The notes under the pieces are model-generated. The model saw only the letters and a list, made by a program, of their open reading frames with translations. It had not been told where the DNA came from and did not search any database. A stretch of 64,000 nucleotides of DNA from Sulfitobacter pontiacus (GTDB lineage: Bacteria > Pseudomonadota > Alphaproteobacteria > Rhodobacterales > Rhodobacteraceae). Below, one piece after another: positions 26,036 through 34,997 of this stretch (position 1 is the stretch's first letter; each line of letters begins with the position of its first letter). The position numbers and the translations under genes are program-made. The stretch is from assembly GCF_040790665.1 (NCBI RefSeq), contig NZ_CP160849.1, positions 1,513,501-1,577,500 on the forward strand, written 5' to 3'.

Positions 26036-26058
26036 GGATTTAATGCCATTTGGACGCG
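26036..26058 (+). repeat. Dispersed repeat copy 2 (second subtype)
   Basis: GGATTTAATGCCATTTGGAC followed by GCG. It shares the layout GGATTTA, three bases, CCATTTGGA with the copy at 39560. It lies eight bases beyond the murJ stop and antisense to murJ. Confidence 0.55.
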
Positions 26059-26065
26059 GGTCGGG

Positions 26066-27658
26066 TTAGCCGCGTTTTAGGGCGCGTTTGAATTCGGCCA
26101 GTTTGAACGCACCGATGAGCTGGCCGGTGCCGAAGTAGCTGACGGCCGCCAGGGCAATGAGGATCACCAGAGCGACCCCGCGCCACCAGGGTTCGGCGAG
26201 CAGGGGTTGCAGGGCCAGGTTGCCGATCCAGAGCGCGCCGCCCATGACCGCCGCCGCTGCCATGATGCGCCAGATGCGTTTGTGAAAACGCGCATCGAAT
26301 TTCGCGGCCAACCCGAAGCCACGTGCGCCATAGGCCAGCAAGGCAAACATCGCCCATCCCGCCAGTGTCGTCGCGATGGCAGGGGCAATCCAGCCGATCA
26401 CGGGGCTGAGGCCGACGGCCAGTACCACGTTCACCACCATTGCCACCACGGCAAAGTAGAACGGGCGGCGGGTGTCTTCACGCGCGTAGTAAAGCGGTTG
26501 CAGGATCTTTTGCAGCACGAAGGCCGGCAGGCCGAGCCCGTAGATCGCCACGGCAATGGCGATGGCCGCGGCGTCATCTGTGGTTGTGGCCCCGCGTTGG
26601 AACAGCACCGTGGCCAGCGTGAAGGGGATCACCATCAACGCAACCGCCGAGGGGATGGTCAGCGCCAGCGACACCTCGGCGGCGCGGCTGATCTGGGTGT
26701 GCGATCCCTGTTCGTCTCCGGCCTTGAGCCGTCGTGACAGGTCGGGCAGCAGCACCACGCCAATCGCGATCCCCACCACGCCCAAGGGCAGTTGGTAGAG
26801 GCGGTCTGCGTAGTTGAGCCAGGCCACGGCCCCTTCGTAGAAGCTGGCGACCTGACGGCCTACCAGCAGGTTGATCTGCATAACCCCGCCCGCCAGGGCC
26901 GCAGGGGCGGCGATGATGGCGAGGCGTTTCAGCTCGGGCGTCAGGCGGGGGCGACGGCCGAAGGTCAGTGTGAAGCCTGCGCGCTTCGCGGCCCACCAGA
27001 CCAGTGCCAGTTGCGCGATCCCCGCCAGTGGGACAGACAGCGCCAGCGTGTCGCCGATCTGCAGGCCAAGCGCCTTGTCGATGCCCATGCCGATTGCCTC
27101 TGATCCGTCGCGGCCAAGGGCGGCCCCGATCAGGACGGCGAGGATGAAGATGACGTTCAGCACCACAGGGGCTGCCGCCGCCGCCATGAAGCGGCCCGTG
27201 GCGTTCAGCACGCCCGATACAAGAGCGGCGAGGGAGATGAACAGAATATAGGGGAAGGCCAGCCGCCCGTATTCGACCGCCAGATCGAAGCGTTCGTCGC
27301 CCGCAAAGCCCGAGGCCATCAGCAGTACCAGCCCCGGCATCGCGACGATCCCGATGATGGTGAACAGCGTCAGGATGAACGCCATGCCGACGAAAGCATC
27401 CTGCGCGAATTTTTCCGGATCATCGCCGCTTTCGAGTTTTTTCGAGAACATCGGCACAAAGGCCATGTTGAACGCACCCTCGGCAAAGAAGCGGCGGAAC
27501 ATGTTGGGCAGGGAAAAGGCGACCAGAAACGCTTCGGCTGCGGGGCCGGAGCCAAGGTAGCCCGCGATCATCACATCGCGCACGAACCCCATGACCCTGC
27601 TGAGGAGGGTCCATATCCCGACGGTGAAGAAGCCGGACATAAGGCGGATAGGTTTCAT
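26066..27658 (-). CDS. murJ: Lipid II flippase MurJ
   Basis: A MATE/MOP-fold inner-membrane protein of 530 residues with about 14 helices. It moves lipid II, the peptidoglycan precursor, to the periplasmic face. The opening LMSGFFTVGIWTLLSRVMGF and VRDVMIAGYLGSGPAAEAFL (with the conserved Arg), FRRFFAEGAFNMAFVPMFSK, and the later YYAREDTRRPFYFAVVAMVV are diagnostic. I chose ATG 27658 (MKPIRLMSGFF) over an upstream start at 27718, whose extra 20 residues lack family similarity. glnD lies 108 bases upstream on the same strand. Confidence 0.96.
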   Translation of the reverse strand: MKPIRLMSGFFTVGIWTLLSRVMGFVRDVMIAGYLGSGPAAEAFLVAFSLPNMFRRFFAEGAFNMAFVPMFSKKLESGDDPEKFAQDAFVGMAFILTLFTIIGIVAMPGLVLLMASGFAGDERFDLAVEYGRLAFPYILFISLAALVSGVLNATGRFMAAAAAPVVLNVIFILAVLIGAALGRDGSEAIGMGIDKALGLQIGDTLALSVPLAGIAQLALVWWAAKRAGFTLTFGRRPRLTPELKRLAIIAAPAALAGGVMQINLLVGRQVASFYEGAVAWLNYADRLYQLPLGVVGIAIGVVLLPDLSRRLKAGDEQGSHTQISRAAEVSLALTIPSAVALMVIPFTLATVLFQRGATTTDDAAAIAIAVAIYGLGLPAFVLQKILQPLYYAREDTRRPFYFAVVAMVVNVVLAVGLSPVIGWIAPAIATTLAGWAMFALLAYGARGFGLAAKFDARFHKRIWRIMAAAAVMGGALWIGNLALQPLLAEPWWRGVALVILIALAAVSYFGTGQLIGAFKLAEFKRALKRG

Positions 27659-27766
27659 GGTGGTGCTGCCCCGTAACTGCGGTGCAAATGGCCTAGCCGT
27701 TGGCGCCGCACTGCGCAATCAGGGAAATGCGAACACAGCCGTCATGCCCGCGCGAAAGCGCCGATG

Positions 27767-30550
27767 TCAGTCCTGTGCCCGCGCAACACCGTCGATGATC
27801 GCCGCGCGCAACCGTTTCTCGAGCGTCTTCTGCTTGCTTTCGGTATAGTATTTCAGCCCGAACATATCCTTGACGTAGAAGGTATCGACCACCTGTTCGC
27901 CATAGGTCGCGATCACCGCATTGGCGATATAGACGTTGGATTCAGACAGCGACCGCGTGAGGTCATAGAGCAGGCCGGGGCGGTCGCGGGTATCCACCTC
28001 GATAATCGTGTAGATTTCGGAGCCTTCGTTATCAAAGGTGATATGCGTGGGCACCTTGAACACTTTCTCGCGCTTTTTCACCTTGTCGCGGGATTTCAGC
28101 GCATCGCGGGCCAGAATTTCACCCTTGAGCGTCTTGGAGATCATCTGCCGCAGCCGTGGCAGGCGCGAGACGTCGTAGGGGTTGCCCTCGGCGTCCTGAA
28201 TCCAGAACGCATCAGTCACCCAGCCATCCTTGGTGGTATAGCTGCGGGCATCGACGACATTGGCCCCGACCAGCGCCAACGCACCGGCAAGCCGTGCAAA
28301 GATGCCCGGGTGGTCAGCCATGACAAAGCAGGCGCGGGTGGCGTCGCGGTCATCGTCAGGGTGCAGGTCAATGCGGATTTCACCGTCCTGGATATCGCGG
28401 AGCTGTTCGGCGAATACCACCTGCGATGCCGTATGAAGCCCCTGCCAATAGGGCGGGTAGTGGCGTGCGGTCTCGGCCTGAAGATCCTTGCGCGGCCAAT
28501 GGGCAAGGGCCGCACGCAGGGCCTTTTTGGCCCCCGCGCCGCGGTTCTCGCGGTTGAGGTCTTCGAGCCCGGTTTCAAGCGCGCGTTTGGTTTGCCGGTA
28601 GAGCCCGCGGATCAGCACGGCTTTCCAGTTGTTCCATGTGTTCGGGCCGACGCCGCGGATATCGCAGACGGTCAGCACACACAGCAGATCAAGCCGTTTG
28701 ACGGTCTGCACAGCCTTGGCAAAGTCCCGCACGGTGCGCGGATCGGAAATATCGCGTTTTTGCGCCATATCCGACATCAGCAGGTGGTAGCGGACCAGCC
28801 ATTCGACCGTGTCGACCTCGGCCTTGTTCAGGCCCAGACGGGGCGCGATCTTGCGGGCCATTTGGGCTCCGAGGATCGAATGGTCTTCGGGGCGGCCCTT
28901 GGCGATATCATGCAGCAAGAGAGCGACATATAGCACCTTGCGGTTCACCCCACGTTGCAGGATCGACGAGGCGACGGGCAGGTCTTCTTCCAGCTCGCCC
29001 TTCTCGATCAGGGCAAGGTTTGTGATACACTGGATCGTGTGCTCGTCCACCGTATAGCTGTGATACATGTTGAATTGCATCATCGCCACGATGGGCTCAA
29101 ACTCGGGGATGAAGGCCGACAGCACGCCCAGTTCGTTCATCCGGCGCAGGCCGCGTTCGGGGTTGCCGTGTTTCAGCATCAGATCAAGGAAGATCCGCCG
29201 CGCCTCGGGCGTGTTGCGCATGTCGTCGTCGATCAGGGCGAGGTTCGCTTTGACCAGACGCATCGCATCGGGGTGGATCAACATACCGGTGCGCAATGCC
29301 TCTTCGAAGATGCGCAGCAGGTTCAGCTTGTCGCTGATAAACGCTTTGCCATCGGTGACGGCCAGCCGCCCGCCCACGACCTCATAGCCGTCCCGCAGCT
29401 TGGGGCGACGGCGAAAGATGCGTTCAAGCAGGGGTTCCGCCTTGACGTGCAAGGCTTCGAGCTTGGTGAGGAAGATGCGCGTCAGCTCGCCCACTTCGGT
29501 GGCATGGCGGAAATAGGCCTGCATGAACACCTCGACCCCGCGGCGGCCCCGCGTGTCGCGGTATCCCATCGCCTCGGCCACGGCGACCTGCATGTCAAAG
29601 GTCAACTGTTCGGTCGCGCGTCCTGAAATGAGGTGCAGGTGCCCGCGTACCGCCCAAAGAAAATTCTCGGCCGCGACGAAAGTCTTGAACTCTTCCTCCA
29701 GAAACACGCCGCGGTCGACAAGATCGGCGGCATGTTCGACGCTGTAGATATGTTTGGCGATCCAGAACAACGATTGCAGATCGCGCAAGCCGCCCTTGGC
29801 CTCTTTGACGTTGGGCTCTACCACATAACGCAGACCCTGCTTGCGGTGCCGCGCGTCGCGTTCCTCCAGCTTGGCTTCGATAAAGCTGCGACCGGTGCCT
29901 GCAAAAAGATCGGTCTTGAGCGTTTCATCCAGATCCTGCGCCAAAGCCACATCCGCGGCGATAAAGCGGTGCTCCAGCAGGGCTGTCTGGATCGTAAAAT
30001 CCTCGCGGCCAAGGGTCACGCAGTCGCGGATGGTGCGGGTGGAATGGCCGACCTTCAACTTGAGATCCCATAGCATGTACAGCATGGATTCGATCAGGTT
30101 TTCAGTGCGCTGGCTGGGCGTTTGGGGGATGAGGAACAGTAGGTCCACATCGGAATAGGGGGCCATCTCTCCGCGGCCATACCCGCCGACGCCGATCACG
30201 GCGAGCCGGTCGTTCGGGCCAAGCGTTTCAACCGGGTGGAGCCGTTGTCCGGCGATCTGCAGGGTCGTGCGGACAAGCTGATCGGTGAGGTAGCAATAGG
30301 CCGACGTCATGGGGCGCGCGTTGAACGGTGACGCCGCAAAGGCGCGGGCGATTTCGGCACGCCCGTTCTTTTGCGCGTCTTGCAAAACGGCGACGGCGGC
30401 GGCCTGAATCTCTGCCGGATCGGTCAAACCGTCCAGCACGTCCTTGAGCGCGGCAGAAACAGCCGCTTCGTCAAAGATGCGTTTGGGAGTGCTGATCAGG
30501 TGACGCGCGGTGGCCTCACCTGATTCTGCTGGTGCAACAAGGGGTTTCAC
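27767..30550 (-). CDS. glnD: PII uridylyltransferase / uridylyl-removing enzyme
   Basis: The bifunctional nitrogen sensor (927 residues) that uridylylates PII when glutamine is low and removes UMP when it is high. The nucleotidyltransferase domain has GVGGYGRGEMAPYSDVDLLF (about 120-140). The HD hydrolase domain has ALLLHDIAKGRPEDHS near residue 560. Two ACT domains occupy the last ~200 residues (RPGLLYDLTRSLSESNVYIA in the second). I take GTG 30550 as the start: AAGGGA is well placed upstream, and it begins 14 bases after the upstream stop. Longer versions would overlap the lipoprotein gene. Confidence 0.95.
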   Translation of the reverse strand: MKPLVAPAESGEATARHLISTPKRIFDEAAVSAALKDVLDGLTDPAEIQAAAVAVLQDAQKNGRAEIARAFAASPFNARPMTSAYCYLTDQLVRTTLQIAGQRLHPVETLGPNDRLAVIGVGGYGRGEMAPYSDVDLLFLIPQTPSQRTENLIESMLYMLWDLKLKVGHSTRTIRDCVTLGREDFTIQTALLEHRFIAADVALAQDLDETLKTDLFAGTGRSFIEAKLEERDARHRKQGLRYVVEPNVKEAKGGLRDLQSLFWIAKHIYSVEHAADLVDRGVFLEEEFKTFVAAENFLWAVRGHLHLISGRATEQLTFDMQVAVAEAMGYRDTRGRRGVEVFMQAYFRHATEVGELTRIFLTKLEALHVKAEPLLERIFRRRPKLRDGYEVVGGRLAVTDGKAFISDKLNLLRIFEEALRTGMLIHPDAMRLVKANLALIDDDMRNTPEARRIFLDLMLKHGNPERGLRRMNELGVLSAFIPEFEPIVAMMQFNMYHSYTVDEHTIQCITNLALIEKGELEEDLPVASSILQRGVNRKVLYVALLLHDIAKGRPEDHSILGAQMARKIAPRLGLNKAEVDTVEWLVRYHLLMSDMAQKRDISDPRTVRDFAKAVQTVKRLDLLCVLTVCDIRGVGPNTWNNWKAVLIRGLYRQTKRALETGLEDLNRENRGAGAKKALRAALAHWPRKDLQAETARHYPPYWQGLHTASQVVFAEQLRDIQDGEIRIDLHPDDDRDATRACFVMADHPGIFARLAGALALVGANVVDARSYTTKDGWVTDAFWIQDAEGNPYDVSRLPRLRQMISKTLKGEILARDALKSRDKVKKREKVFKVPTHITFDNEGSEIYTIIEVDTRDRPGLLYDLTRSLSESNVYIANAVIATYGEQVVDTFYVKDMFGLKYYTESKQKTLEKRLRAAIIDGVARAQD

Positions 30551-30563
30551 AAAAGGCGGTCCC

Positions 30564-31748
30564 TTAGAAACCGGCCCCGCCAAAGGCTTGGGGGGCAGGG
30601 CTGATGATGACGACCTGCTGGTTGCGGATCGTGGCAACGGCAAGGCCGCGTTCGGCGGTGCCGTCTGCCTTGAGGCGGAACACGCCGCTTGCCCCGCGGA
30701 AGCCCGCGCCTTGGGTTAGGCGTGCCGCCGACAACGCGTCGGGTTTACCGGATTTCGCCAAGGCACCCACGGCTGCGATCCCATCAAAGGCCAGACCAGC
30801 GATCGGGCCGGGTGTGTCGCCATAGGCTGCAGCATAGCGCTGCGAAAATGCGGTTGTTGCACCGGGGTCGGGCAGGGCGAACCAGCCGCCTTGCACGCCG
30901 GGCAGCGCCAGCGTCTGCGGCGGGATATCCCAGCGGGTCAGACCGATGTACTGCGTGGTGGCACCGCTGATCCCAGCTTCTGGCAGCAACTGTGCGAAGA
31001 GCGGCAGCGCACTGGCCGAGGATGTCGTCAGGAAGATCGCATTCGCCCCGTTGCTTTCTACGGCAGCTTTCACGCGCGGCACGGCAGACATTACGGCTTC
31101 TTGGCTCAGCGCGTAATCAACCGTACCGGCAGAGGTCGCCCCGTTTGCGGCAATCGCCTTGAGAATAGCATCGCGGCCCAGCTGGCCGGCCAGATCCTGA
31201 CCGTGCAGCACGAGAATCTTGTCTTTTCCGTTGCTCTTGGCGTAGCGGACCAGTCGGTTGGAGGTGTCGTTAAAGTTCTGACCCAGCACAAAGACGTTGC
31301 CGCCTGCGATGCTGGGGTTGTTCGAGAAGGACAGGACATTCACGCCCTGTGCTGCAACCGCGTTGCCCGCCGCATTTGCGGCCTCGCCATAAAGCGGCCC
31401 CAAAATGATCTGAGCCCCATCAGTGACGGCCTGCGCCGCCGCAGTGCCCGCAGTGCCAGCATTGCCGCCCGTGCCATAGACCCGCAGGTCAATTTGCACG
31501 CCGCCCAGATCGCGGATCGCAAGACGCGCAGCGTTCTCAAGCTCTTGCGCCAGCAGGTTATCCGCCGCCGTACCGCCGCGCGGGATCAGCAAGGCCACCG
31601 GAATAGGTTTGCTTGGGTCGACTTTGGGGCCCTTGGACCCGTTCATGTTGGTCATCGCCACAGGTTCACAGGCGGCAAGCGCCAATGCGATCAGTGGCAG
31701 GATCAAAAGCCGCAGTGGCTTGCGAAGGATGTTGAAAACAGCGATCAT
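30564..31748 (-). CDS. Penicillin-binding protein activator, LpoA-like lipoprotein
   Basis: A 394-residue lipoprotein with a type I periplasmic-binding-protein fold. The signal peptide ends in the lipobox LALAAC, giving a lipid-anchored Cys near residue 27. The mature domain (VALLIPRGGTAADNLLAQEL, then IILGPLYGEAANAAG, then GTVDYALSQEAVMSA) resembles branched-chain-amino-acid-binding proteins and the C-terminal domain of LpoA, the outer-membrane activator of PBP1A. ATG 31748 (MIAVFNILRKPLRLL) fits the signal peptide. It is 14 bases upstream of glnD and divergent from rsmI. Ligand and partner are inferred. Confidence 0.87.
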   Translation of the reverse strand: MIAVFNILRKPLRLLILPLIALALAACEPVAMTNMNGSKGPKVDPSKPIPVALLIPRGGTAADNLLAQELENAARLAIRDLGGVQIDLRVYGTGGNAGTAGTAAAQAVTDGAQIILGPLYGEAANAAGNAVAAQGVNVLSFSNNPSIAGGNVFVLGQNFNDTSNRLVRYAKSNGKDKILVLHGQDLAGQLGRDAILKAIAANGATSAGTVDYALSQEAVMSAVPRVKAAVESNGANAIFLTTSSASALPLFAQLLPEAGISGATTQYIGLTRWDIPPQTLALPGVQGGWFALPDPGATTAFSQRYAAAYGDTPGPIAGLAFDGIAAVGALAKSGKPDALSAARLTQGAGFRGASGVFRLKADGTAERGLAVATIRNQQVVIISPAPQAFGGAGF

Positions 31749-31837
31749 AACGGTGTCACTCCATTGGTGGCAGGTCGGCGGCAATGGCCCGAGGGACATA
31801 TGCACTGATCATAGAGGGTGCGAAAGGCGGGTCCAGC

Positions 31838-32698
31838 TTGAATTATCAAAAGATTCCCCTTGCGGCGGGGCTTTACTTTGTCGGGGTGCCGATCGGCTCT
31901 GCCCGCGACATAACCTTGCGGGCGCTCGACGTGCTGGCCTCGGCTGATGTGCTGGCGGCGGAAGACACGCGGAGCCTGCGTAAGTTGATGGATATCCATG
32001 GGGTGCCTCTCAACGGGCGGCAGATTGTGGCGCTGCACGACCATTCGGGCAGTGGTGTGCAGGACAAGCTTGTCACCGCGATCCGCGATGGGCAATCCGT
32101 CGCCTATGCCTCTGAGGCTGGCATGCCGCTGATCGCGGATCCGGGGTTCGAACTGTCCCGCGGTGTGGGCGAGGCAGGGCTCATGCTGACCTGCGCCCCG
32201 GGCCCCTCGGCGGTGCTGACCGCGCTGGCTTTGGCAGGGCTGCCGACGGATGCCTTCTTTTTCGCAGGGTTCCTGCCCAATGCGAAAGGCGCACGGCTCA
32301 CGGCGCTGCAAAAGTTGAAAGAGGTGCAAGGCACGCTGGTTTTCTACGAATCACCCAAGCGGGTGGGGGCGATGCTGCGCGATGCCGCACAGGCGCTGGG
32401 CGGGGAACGTCCGGCGGCTGTCTGTCGCGAATTGACCAAGAAGTTCGAGGAAATTCAGCGCGGTACCCTGGATGAGTTAACCGAACACTACAGCGGTAAA
32501 GCCCCGAAGGGCGAGATTGTTGTGCTGATTGATCGCGGGCGTTTACCGGCTGTTAGCGAAAGTGATCTAACCTCTGACCTTGCGAACGCATTGGAAACGA
32601 ATTCGATGCGCGATGCCGTCGACATGGTGGCGCAGGCATATGATGTGCCGCGCCGACAGGTGTATCAGGCGGCATTGGAACTGGGGAAAGAAACCTAA
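31838..32698 (+). CDS. rsmI: 16S rRNA (cytidine-1402-2'-O)-methyltransferase
   Basis: RsmI methylates the ribose of C1402 in 16S rRNA, tuning the P site. The sequence has the family opening AGLYFVGVPIGSARDITLRA, then AAEDTRSLRKLMDIHGV, SEAGMPLIADPG and FAGFLPNAKGAR, within a tetrapyrrole-methylase fold. I prefer TTG 31838 (NYQKIPLAAGLYF follows) with AAGGCGGG upstream; ATG 31784 would add 18 residues with no family match. yraN follows after one base. Confidence 0.94.
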   Translation: MNYQKIPLAAGLYFVGVPIGSARDITLRALDVLASADVLAAEDTRSLRKLMDIHGVPLNGRQIVALHDHSGSGVQDKLVTAIRDGQSVAYASEAGMPLIADPGFELSRGVGEAGLMLTCAPGPSAVLTALALAGLPTDAFFFAGFLPNAKGARLTALQKLKEVQGTLVFYESPKRVGAMLRDAAQALGGERPAAVCRELTKKFEEIQRGTLDELTEHYSGKAPKGEIVVLIDRGRLPAVSESDLTSDLANALETNSMRDAVDMVAQAYDVPRRQVYQAALELGKET

Positions 32699-32699
32699 G

Positions 32700-33089
32700 A
32701 TGACCGACACACTGATGACATTGGCGAAATCCGTTCAAGGCGCTGTTTCCTATCACGCAGGTCGTGCGGCTGAACTGCAGGTTTCGGATGACTACCGCCG
32801 CCGCGGCTTTGATCTGGCACATGAACGGTGGCGCGGTAAGGCGGGCGAAATTGATCTGATCATGCGCGACGGCGACGGGATCGTCTTTGTCGAAGTGAAG
32901 AAAAGCAAAAGCCATGACAGCGCCCTGCAGCGTCTGAACCGGAAACAGATGCGCCGTATCTATCGATCCGCCGAAGAATTCATTGGCGGCGAACCCAAAG
33001 GCGCGCTGACGGACGTGCGGTTTGACGTGGCGTTGGTCGATCAAACCGGTGACCTGCGTATCCTTGAAAACGCCTTCGGGCACGACTGA
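32700..33089 (+). CDS. yraN: YraN/UPF0102 nuclease-fold protein
   Basis: A 129-residue protein of the UPF0102 family with a restriction-endonuclease-like fold. The characteristic string is GRAAELQVSDDYRRRGFDLA, then RWRGKAGEIDLIMRDGDGIV and FVEVKKSK, which supply the D...ExK-type active site residues (Glu-Ile-Asp and Glu-Val-Lys). A DNA-repair or Holliday-junction-like role is suspected for the family but unproven. It begins one base after rsmI. rsmI-yraN-gshB is a common alphaproteobacterial operon. Confidence 0.92.
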   Translation: MTDTLMTLAKSVQGAVSYHAGRAAELQVSDDYRRRGFDLAHERWRGKAGEIDLIMRDGDGIVFVEVKKSKSHDSALQRLNRKQMRRIYRSAEEFIGGEPKGALTDVRFDVALVDQTGDLRILENAFGHD

Positions 33090-33147
33090 CCCATTGCACC
33101 CCATGCCCTGCTGCGCCATCTAGAAAGGAACAACAGGGAGACCCCTT

Positions 33148-34083
33148 ATGAAAATCGCCTTTCAGATGGACCCGATCGGGGACGTGAACATCAACGCGGA
33201 CAGCAGCTTTCGCCTGGCCGAGGAAGCACAGGCGCGCGGGCACGCGCTTTTCTACTACACCCCCGATCACCTCGCCTATCAAGAGGGGCGCATAACCGCA
33301 CGGGGTCATGATCTGACCGTGCAGCGGGTACAGGGTGATCACGCCACCTTGGGGCCTGAACGCGAGGTTGATCTGGCGGATTTCGACGTGGTCTGGCTGC
33401 GGCAGGATCCGCCGTTCGACATGCATTATATCACCTCGACCCATTTGCTGGACCGTCTGAAAGAGACAACGCTGGTGGTGAATGACCCGTTCTGGGTGCG
33501 GAACTACCCCGAAAAACTGCTGGTGCTCGATTTCCCGCAGCTGACCCCGCCCACCACAATCGCCCGTGATCTGGACACGATCAAAGCGTTCAAGGCGAAA
33601 CATAAGGATGTCATCCTCAAGCCGCTATACGGGAACGGGGGCGCGGGTGTCTTCCGTCTGGACACGAATGATCGCAACCTCAGCTCTTTGCACGAACTGT
33701 TCACCGGTTTCTCACGCGAGCCGTTGATCGTACAGAAATTCCTGCCGGCTGTGTCCAAGGGCGATAAACGGGTGATTCTGGTGGATGGCGAACCCGTCGG
33801 GGCCATCAACCGCGTCCCGGCAGAGGGGGAAACCCGGTCGAACATGCATGTGGGCGGCCGCCCCGAGAAGGTCGGCCTGACAGAGCGTGACCTTGAAATT
33901 TGCGCCGCCATCGGCCCGTTGCTACGCGAGAAGGGGCAGATTTTCGTCGGCATCGATGTCATTGGCGACTATCTGACAGAGATCAACGTGACCTCCCCCA
34001 CCGGCATACAAGAACTGGAACGTTTCGACGGCACCAATATCGCGGCCAAGATATGGGAAGCGATCGAACGTAAGCGCGCATGA
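33148..34083 (+). CDS. gshB: Glutathione synthetase
   Basis: An ATP-grasp ligase of 311 residues that joins gamma-glutamylcysteine and glycine, the second step of glutathione synthesis. The N-terminal segment ([20 protein letters not shown]) is typical of Gsh[17 protein letters not shown] is the ATP-grasp phosphate-binding loop. [20 protein letters not shown], then NMHVGGRP, and [20 protein letters not shown] give the metal- and ATP-binding residues. The length matches. Its stop overlaps the following hydrolase start (ATGA). Confidence 0.96.
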   Translation: MKIAFQMDPIGDVNINADSSFRLAEEAQARGHALFYYTPDHLAYQEGRITARGHDLTVQRVQGDHATLGPEREVDLADFDVVWLRQDPPFDMHYITSTHLLDRLKETTLVVNDPFWVRNYPEKLLVLDFPQLTPPTTIARDLDTIKAFKAKHKDVILKPLYGNGGAGVFRLDTNDRNLSSLHELFTGFSREPLIVQKFLPAVSKGDKRVILVDGEPVGAINRVPAEGETRSNMHVGGRPEKVGLTERDLEICAAIGPLLREKGQIFVGIDVIGDYLTEINVTSPTGIQELERFDGTNIAAKIWEAIERKRA

Positions 34084-34997
34084 GCTTGCTGCGCCCTCTG
34101 CTGAACGGCTATTTACGTTTGGTAGAGAAGCGCAAGCTGGCGCGCACGCGTGATGTGCATAAGATACGTCGTGATTTCGCGAAAACCGCGCGGCTGCTGT
34201 TTCGGGCACCGCGCGGCACCCAGATCACCCGCAGCCGCTTGGTTGGTGCGGGCGAGGTTCTGCGGGTGACCCCTGCGCAGACACGCTCTGATCTGGTGAT
34301 CTTTTACATTCATGGGGGTGGTTTTGTGTTCGGCAGCCCCGATACCCACGGGGCGATGCTGGGGGCCTTGGCGCAGCGTCTGGGGGCTGTGGCGGTATTG
34401 CCCTACTACCGTCTTGCCCCCGAAGCGCCGTTTCCCGCCGCAATCGAAGATGTCGCCACGGCCTATCAGGCGTTGCTCGACAGCGGTGTGTCGGCGCAGA
34501 ATATCATTGTCGGCGGTGATAGCGCTGGCGGCGCGCTGGCTTTCAATCTGCTTAGCCGGCTTTGTGCAGGCAGTGGCCCCATGCCGCGCGCGCTTTTTGC
34601 CTTTTCACCGCTGACCGATTTTCTGCACGAGGGGGCCAGCTTCCGCGAGAATGCGGCACGAGAGGCCGTGTTGCCCGCCGCGCAGGCCGGTCTTATGGCA
34701 GAGATGTATCTGGCCGGTGCCGACCCCCGAGATCCCGATATAAGCCCCTTGCTTGCGAGCTATCCGGGGGCACCGCCAGTCTGGATCACCGTCGGGTCCA
34801 CAGAGATTCTACGCGATGACGCGCGCCGGATGGCAGCGCATTTGCGGGATCAAGGTGTTAGCGCGTCGTTGGAAGAGAAGCATGACCTGCCCCACGTCTG
34901 GCCGATCTTCCACAATACCCTGCCCGAAGCGCGGGCCACGCTGGACGCATTGGCGCGCTGGATCACGCAACTGCCACCGACGGCAACCGAAAGCTGA
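34080..34997 (+). CDS. Alpha/beta hydrolase of the hormone-sensitive-lipase family
   Basis: A 305-residue esterase-like enzyme. The oxyanion-hole motif is [13 protein letters not shown] (about 78-90). The nucleophile Ser sits in GDSAGG (about 147-152). The catalytic Asp/His pair is probably near [10 protein letters not shown] and His in LPHVWPIF. It lacks a signal peptide, so it is cytoplasmic. It is translationally coupled to gshB by a four-base overlap, although no functional link is obvious. The last 35 bases overlap the convergent comM gene. Confidence 0.92.
   Translation: MSLLRPLLNGYLRLVEKRKLARTRDVHKIRRDFAKTARLLFRAPRGTQITRSRLVGAGEVLRVTPAQTRSDLVIFYIHGGGFVFGSPDTHGAMLGALAQRLGAVAVLPYYRLAPEAPFPAAIEDVATAYQALLDSGVSAQNIIVGGDSAGGALAFNLLSRLCAGSGPMPRALFAFSPLTDFLHEGASFRENAAREAVLPAAQAGLMAEMYLAGADPRDPDISPLLASYPGAPPVWITVGSTEILRDDARRMAAHLRDQGVSASLEEKHDLPHVWPIFHNTLPEARATLDALARWITQLPPTATES

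Noticed and set aside
30551-30643. Longer glnD start 31 codons upstream
   Set aside because: It would overlap the lipoprotein gene by 80 bases and add a low-complexity segment; the GTG at 30550 has a good ribosome binding site.
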